Part shown: positions 59,345 through 64,000 of the stretch, piece by piece | Numbering within the stretch: position 1 is the stretch's first letter | Layout: every line of letters starts with the position of its first letter | NCBI GenBank assembly: GCA_947074205.1 | Contig: CAMTOQ010000001.1 | Span: 62,001 to 126,000 of the forward strand | Direction: 5' to 3' | Source: an uncultured Bacteroides sp. | Lineage (GTDB): Bacteria; Bacteroidota; Bacteroidia; Bacteroidales; Bacteroidaceae | DNA length: 64,000 bases | The notes under the pieces: generated by a model | What the model saw: the letters and a program-made list of their open reading frames with translations, nothing else | What the model was told of the DNA's origin: nothing | The model's database searches: none | Made by a program: the position numbers and the translations under genes

Positions 59345-60535
59345 ATGAGAAAATCTCTATATATACTTGGATGGATGGTTGCGTTACTAGTCACCTCTTG
59401 CACGGAATCGTCGTATGATGTAGCAGAGTTGCCGGAAGACGATGGCCGCATTGCCATCGAAAGCGTGACGGCGCAGATTGATGGCGACATATCTACTCGC
59501 TCCACCGATACAGATAGCAATGAGGTGCTTTATGTGATCAATGACCCTACAACCGATGCACCCGCAACAAGAAGCGGTAACTGGAACCTATTCTTCGATA
59601 TGAAAACGATTGATGCAGAAGGCAATTATACCAAAACACTTAGTACAGAAGAAACTGGGTATTATATTAAAGGAGGAGATGGTAGCTGGGTACCCCAAGA
59701 TCCAGATCAACCGCTTTACTTTTACAGTTATATGCGTGGAATTAATGCACACTTCTTGTTATCGCAGAAGACGGAGTTCGATATATCTCTTGAAACTCAA
59801 TCTATAGAAACCGATCAAAGCACTAAAGATAATCTATTGAACCAAGATGCACTCTACAGTGAGTTTAGTCGTTTCAATCCCGGTAAAACACTATCGGTGA
59901 CGCTTAAGCATCTTCATGCCATGCTCGATTTCTCGTTTGACTATGAGCCCGACGAAGAGAATGAAATTAGTGTGGTGGTAGGCGATAAGACTTATATGCC
60001 TTATTGCCATCCTAAAGAGGTGACTACCGATGGTAAATCACACTATCTACTGATATTGCCCTATTCATTGGATGCAAACCCTACCATCATGGTGACTTAT
60101 AGAGGTACGGAGTACTTTACAGAAGTTCCTATATTCCCATCAGCTAGCCGCACACAGTTGGGTAAAAACACACGCTACCTCTTTACGGTACACGGTAAGG
60201 AGCTAAAAATTGAATCGATCACCATTGCCGAATGGAAGGTGGGACAAGCCTTCACAGGCGAATATATCAGTCCGGTGGCCTACCCCGTTTTTCGAGGGGA
60301 CCCGAATACCAGCTATACCCTAACCTACTCCAACGATCTATGGCAAACAGTGACGATGAATCTTCGTGGCGAGAAGTTGGCAAAGCCGGTGGGAAGTAAA
60401 ATCGTAAAGATAGAAAAAGGAGAGGAAGAAGCAGTGGATGTAAATGTGCCACTAAGTAATTATGGACAATTGGTCGATTTGGAGGATATCCTAACCAAAG
60501 CGAGTACCCCCTCTGAACCTCCTACAAATGAATAG
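59345..60535 (+). CDS. Fimbrillin-like lipoprotein 8
   Basis: Lipobox VTSC; DISTRSTDTDSNE; LKHLHAMLDFSFDY (fimbrillin mid-domain H..A.L.F). Confidence 0.7.
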   Translation: MRKSLYILGWMVALLVTSCTESSYDVAELPEDDGRIAIESVTAQIDGDISTRSTDTDSNEVLYVINDPTTDAPATRSGNWNLFFDMKTIDAEGNYTKTLSTEETGYYIKGGDGSWVPQDPDQPLYFYSYMRGINAHFLLSQKTEFDISLETQSIETDQSTKDNLLNQDALYSEFSRFNPGKTLSVTLKHLHAMLDFSFDYEPDEENEISVVVGDKTYMPYCHPKEVTTDGKSHYLLILPYSLDANPTIMVTYRGTEYFTEVPIFPSASRTQLGKNTRYLFTVHGKELKIESITIAEWKVGQAFTGEYISPVAYPVFRGDPNTSYTLTYSNDLWQTVTMNLRGEKLAKPVGSKIVKIEKGEEEAVDVNVPLSNYGQLVDLEDILTKASTPSEPPTNE

Positions 60536-60539
60536 AACA

Positions 60540-61442
60540 ATGAAATTGAATCAACTATATATCGTAGCTATCAGCTTACTGCTAGGCTTCTCTTCGTGTA
60601 GCGACGAGTTTCAGCAAGAGAGCAACGTGCAACAAGCGGTGGAAATCACCGGTGCTGTAGGCGATGCGAGCACTCGCGTGAGTGGTACTGCATGGGAAGA
60701 TGGAGATAAGATTGGAGTGACTTTGTTCAACTACAACTCTTCCAACCTGAACTTACCTTCTTCGTACAATCGCCAATACACCACGAAGAGCGGAGAATTG
60801 GGCCATTTCAAACCGACAACGCTCAACGAAACACTATTCTATCCACTAGGGCAAGAGGTGTCGTTAGCGGCCTACTATCCTTACCAAGCAGGGATAGACA
60901 GAACTCTGAAAGTACCTATTAATGTGGCCGATCAGAGCAATTTGGGCAAACTAGATTTTATCGTAGGCTACTCGGCAGGACCTTATAGCTTGAATAATAC
61001 AACAATCAGCATGAGCTTTAAACGTAAGATGTCGATGTTGCGTTTTCGTTTTGCGGTGACGTCCGATTCTGATAAAGCTAAATTAACTGGTGCTACTATC
61101 ACAATGACAGGAATGTATACTGCCGGGAACTACAATATCACTAATTCTGATGCTGACAATATGAGTGAGCTTTCAACTATAAGTGATATCACACTGAACA
61201 TCGACGGGACAACGTTGCAAGCCGAAGCTATCGTATTTCCACGCGCAGCGGGAGATGGGATAACCTTCACCATTACCTTTAACGATAATAGTACACAACT
61301 CTTCTATATGCCCTCCGACCACGCGTTACGCTCCGGCTACCGCCGCACCTATACGTTTAGTGGCAGTGAGAACATCACAATGGTAGGAAGTGCATTAGAA
61401 CCTTGGACAGACAAGGGTGATTTTGGAAATACATGGGAATAA
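60540..61442 (+). CDS. Fimbrillin-family lipoprotein 9
   Basis: Lipobox FSSC; ASTRVSGTAWEDGDKIGVTLFNY; VSLAAYYPYQ; FKRKMSMLRFRF. An ATG at 60528 is an alternative start. Confidence 0.8.
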   Translation: MKLNQLYIVAISLLLGFSSCSDEFQQESNVQQAVEITGAVGDASTRVSGTAWEDGDKIGVTLFNYNSSNLNLPSSYNRQYTTKSGELGHFKPTTLNETLFYPLGQEVSLAAYYPYQAGIDRTLKVPINVADQSNLGKLDFIVGYSAGPYSLNNTTISMSFKRKMSMLRFRFAVTSDSDKAKLTGATITMTGMYTAGNYNITNSDADNMSELSTISDITLNIDGTTLQAEAIVFPRAAGDGITFTITFNDNSTQLFYMPSDHALRSGYRRTYTFSGSENITMVGSALEPWTDKGDFGNTWE

Positions 61443-61468
61443 TTTTCTTAAACAAATAAATAAACATT

Positions 61469-62587
61469 ATGAAACAGAAACTAGGATTCGCAGCCATTGC
61501 TCTCGGATTGTTGGCAAGCTGCTCGGAAGCTGAGATTATCGAACGCTCAGATTCAAAAATTATCTCTTTTGATACTTACATCGGTAAGGGTAGCGAAACT
61601 CGTGGGGTGCCGGTAGCCGATTTTGTTGATGGTAATGCAATGCAGGTTTTCGGGGTGACAACCGATACTAAATTGGGCGCTGGTTGGGCTGGCACAGGCA
61701 TTCCCGGTATGATTCCTGAAGATGGTGGCTCTATCTATACAAAAACATCATCTAATTGGAGCGGTAACAGCATATCTTACTGGGAAGAGAATAAATTCCA
61801 CTCTTTCTTTGCTTACGCACCAGCAACAACTTCGAATACATCACTGTTCAACAATGGTATTGTTACCTATACAGTGGCAGACGAGTTGGCTAATCAGATA
61901 GACTTTATGGTGGCTGATCCTGTTAAACAAGATCTTTATACGACAGGTACTCCAAGTGCAGTTACATTTACATTCCGCCACATGCTATCTCAAGTTCGCT
62001 TCAAAGTAATCTACAAAGAGAACTATGCTAACAACACCTTCAAATTGGAAGATAATGTAATAGCAAATAGTGTAGTGATTTCATTGAATAATGGAATAAA
62101 CAACACTTTTGTAAAAACCGGTAGTGTGAATGTTATTGGTAAAACTGATACAGAAGCATGGAATGTAATTAATAATACTACAGGTGCTGTAGCAAGCTAC
62201 ACAGTAACCCCTGACAATAGTATTTCTATACCATTCACTTATTATAAGAAAGGAGTTAATCAAGAGGAATCAATTACTTTTAATGGCGGTGCTAATGACC
62301 ACATTTTAATGCTAATGCCTCAAACTACCGATGGTAAATTAAAGATTGATTTAGAACTTAGCTATAGATATACATACACCACTCCTGAAGATAAAAAAGA
62401 AAACATAATTGCTAACTTCATTACATCAGGACCTCAAACTTGGGAAGCCAATAAGATCTATACTTATGTGCTAGTCCTAGATATGGTAAATGTTCTAGAT
62501 AGAAAACCTATTGTGATTGCTAACCCTACAATCGTAGGATGGGACGAGGATAACATTGTAGAACAAGAGTTTCCAGCACAACCATAA
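61469..62587 (+). CDS. Fimbrillin-family lipoprotein 10
   Basis: Lipobox LASC; KGSETRGVPVADFVDGNAMQVFG; FHSFFAYAP; FTFRHMLSQVRFKV. Confidence 0.82.
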   Translation: MKQKLGFAAIALGLLASCSEAEIIERSDSKIISFDTYIGKGSETRGVPVADFVDGNAMQVFGVTTDTKLGAGWAGTGIPGMIPEDGGSIYTKTSSNWSGNSISYWEENKFHSFFAYAPATTSNTSLFNNGIVTYTVADELANQIDFMVADPVKQDLYTTGTPSAVTFTFRHMLSQVRFKVIYKENYANNTFKLEDNVIANSVVISLNNGINNTFVKTGSVNVIGKTDTEAWNVINNTTGAVASYTVTPDNSISIPFTYYKKGVNQEESITFNGGANDHILMLMPQTTDGKLKIDLELSYRYTYTTPEDKKENIIANFITSGPQTWEANKIYTYVLVLDMVNVLDRKPIVIANPTIVGWDEDNIVEQEFPAQP

Positions 62588-62621
62588 TCTCTTAAAAGAT
62601 AAAAACTCCAATTAGAATAAT

Positions 62622-62671
62622 ATAGTTTGGTTCTTAAGGGGAAAAGGAATTACCCTTAAGAACCAAACTAT
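62622..62671. other. 19-bp perfect inverted repeat (hairpin) between fimbrillin 10 and the DUF5119 gene
   Basis: ATAGTTTGGTTCTTAAGGG (62622-62640) / CCCTTAAGAACCAAACTAT (62653-62671), 12-nt loop, no clean U-tract. Confidence 0.8.
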
Positions 62672-62706
62672 CTATTTAGCGTTTCAACATCATTCACAAT
62701 CTATTC

Positions 62707-63744
62707 ATGACAATCAAGAACTGTAAACTTATCGCATTCCTATTGCTATTGCTGCCCCTTGTTACAAGCTGCGAACGCAATGAACTTTGTTATAGTCATC
62801 CACATGGCAATCTGTATGTCAATGTCGTATGGGATGATGTTCCACCGCTAATTCAAAACACCCTACCCGAAGGGATGGCCATTCGCTTCTTTCACAAAGA
62901 CGAAGCAGCCGGTTACCCCTATGCCAATCACTTCTATCGTGGCCCCTATGGCGGCCTTACCAACGTACCCAATGGCGATTACAAACTGATGGTGTACAAC
63001 AGTGACACCGAGCGAATCAACCTAAAAGGGCTCGACAAGCACAATGACGTGTGCGCTTTCCTATCGCAACGCACCCGCAACAACTACCTAAGCGGCATTG
63101 TATCTTCTAGCAATGTCTATCGCATCGAATACCTCGACGATACACGCGCCAATACCCGCACACGTAGCGAAATTCTAATCGGTCAGACCGACCGTGTATT
63201 TACCACCATGAGCCAAGACGCAAGAAGTACGGCCATTGGCGGGATCGACAATGCAGAAACAGATACCATTTACACTCACCCACAAAGTAGAGTGATGTGG
63301 ACAAAAATCACCGTCAAGGCAAATGGACTGAAAGGTGCCCTCTCGTGCGCCGGTTCCATCAGCGGTGTCAACCATACCTTGCAACTCCATGACAGCAACA
63401 CTACCGACGAGACTGGTACCATCATCTTTGATATGTTCCAAACTGATGACACCACCCTCTCGCAAACCCTCTACATATTTGGATTTGAACAGTCGCCTGC
63501 CGGCACTCCACGCGATGAATCCATTCAGCAAATTCTTCGCCTAGAGTTCTTGATGACCGACAATAAAGTCTATGCCTACGAATTCGATGTAGCCAACCAG
63601 ATTGACTTTGCCAATCTTAAACCCGAAACAGAAGTTCCTATATATATCACCGAGATAGATCTACCCACCATGACCGACCAAAGTGGTGGACTTTTTGATG
63701 CCGATATCTCAAACTGGGGTGATGAAATCATCACCGAATTATAA
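62707..63744 (+). CDS. DUF5119-like lipoprotein (fimbrial-locus associated)
   Basis: Lipobox VTSC; CERNELCYSHPHGNLYVNVVWD motif typical of the family. Confidence 0.75.
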   Translation: MTIKNCKLIAFLLLLLPLVTSCERNELCYSHPHGNLYVNVVWDDVPPLIQNTLPEGMAIRFFHKDEAAGYPYANHFYRGPYGGLTNVPNGDYKLMVYNSDTERINLKGLDKHNDVCAFLSQRTRNNYLSGIVSSSNVYRIEYLDDTRANTRTRSEILIGQTDRVFTTMSQDARSTAIGGIDNAETDTIYTHPQSRVMWTKITVKANGLKGALSCAGSISGVNHTLQLHDSNTTDETGTIIFDMFQTDDTTLSQTLYIFGFEQSPAGTPRDESIQQILRLEFLMTDNKVYAYEFDVANQIDFANLKPETEVPIYITEIDLPTMTDQSGGLFDADISNWGDEIITEL

Positions 63745-63751
63745 CATAGAC

Positions 63752-64000
63752 ATGAAAAGACTACTCTACCCTATATTACTATTTGCTCTTCTATTGACGG
63801 CCAACTGCTTCAGCGGCTTGCAGGCGCAAGGAGTGCATAAAAAAGCTCAAATCAAGCTTCTTTTCAAGCAAGGCAACTCACACATCGACCGCGAGCTACT
63901 AGCCAATGCCGACTCTATCAACAAGTTTATACGTATGGTAGAAGAGGTAAAGCAAGACACAGCCTTTACACTAGTGGCAGCCCGAATCAACAGTTCGTGT
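63752..64000 (+). CDS. OmpA-like / DUF3575-DUF3868-type fimbrial-locus protein (3' end outside window)
   Basis: MKRLLYPILLFALLLTANCFSGLQAQ signal peptide, then IKLLFKQGNSHIDRELLANADSINKFIRMVEEVKQDTAFTLVAARINSSC. Not in ORF track. Confidence 0.6.
   Translation, partial: MKRLLYPILLFALLLTANCFSGLQAQGVHKKAQIKLLFKQGNSHIDRELLANADSINKFIRMVEEVKQDTAFTLVAARINSSC

Noticed and set aside
49580-62587. Polysaccharide-utilisation locus (SusD-like lipoproteins)
   Set aside because: No SusC partner or SusD TPR motifs; the lipoproteins carry fimbrillin signatures instead.

Overview
The window is a chromosomal segment from a Bacteroidales bacterium, most likely genus Bacteroides, judging by gene content, TAnnTTTG promoter boxes and protein signatures. 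About 0-43 kb is mostly housekeeping: pckA, upp, a 2-oxoacid:ferredoxin oxidoreductase pair, a tRNA-Arg(CCT), miaB, an acetyl-CoA hydrolase/CoA-transferase, an ADP-forming acyl-CoA synthetase, ribF, a Na/Pi symporter, a nucleoside kinase, an M24 peptidase, rpoN, gcvH, purE and ispG. Accessory modules are interspersed. They are: (i) a BtuB-like TonB receptor preceded by two DUF5074/YncE-like beta-propeller genes; (ii) a second TonB receptor with a DUF4374 lipoprotein; (iii) a four-gene cassette (GNGPSL-type glycosyltransferase-like protein, SpsF-like cytidylyltransferase, NeuB-type synthase, KdsC-like HAD phosphatase) that looks like a minimal nonulosonic-acid (KDN/sialic-like) pathway; (iv) an M6 protease, a decayed secreted-protein gene, a GH78 rhamnosidase and a second gene remnant; and (v) from 49.5 kb to the window end, a same-strand array of ten fimbrillin-like lipoproteins followed by a DUF5119 protein and the start of an OmpA-like protein. 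The array is the best candidate for an unusual system. All ten lipoproteins carry a Thr-Arg 26-33 residues after the lipobox Cys, which resembles the type V pilus maturation site. Three consecutive members carry GLUG-like C-terminal regions, and the first and last genes are siblings. I also found a dispersed palindromic intergenic repeat family, two small genes absent from the supplied ORF track (rubredoxin and a 59-aa ORF), a histidine-kinase-like protein lacking its phospho-acceptor His, and candidate operator repeats at pckA. All family names come from motif reading, not database searches.
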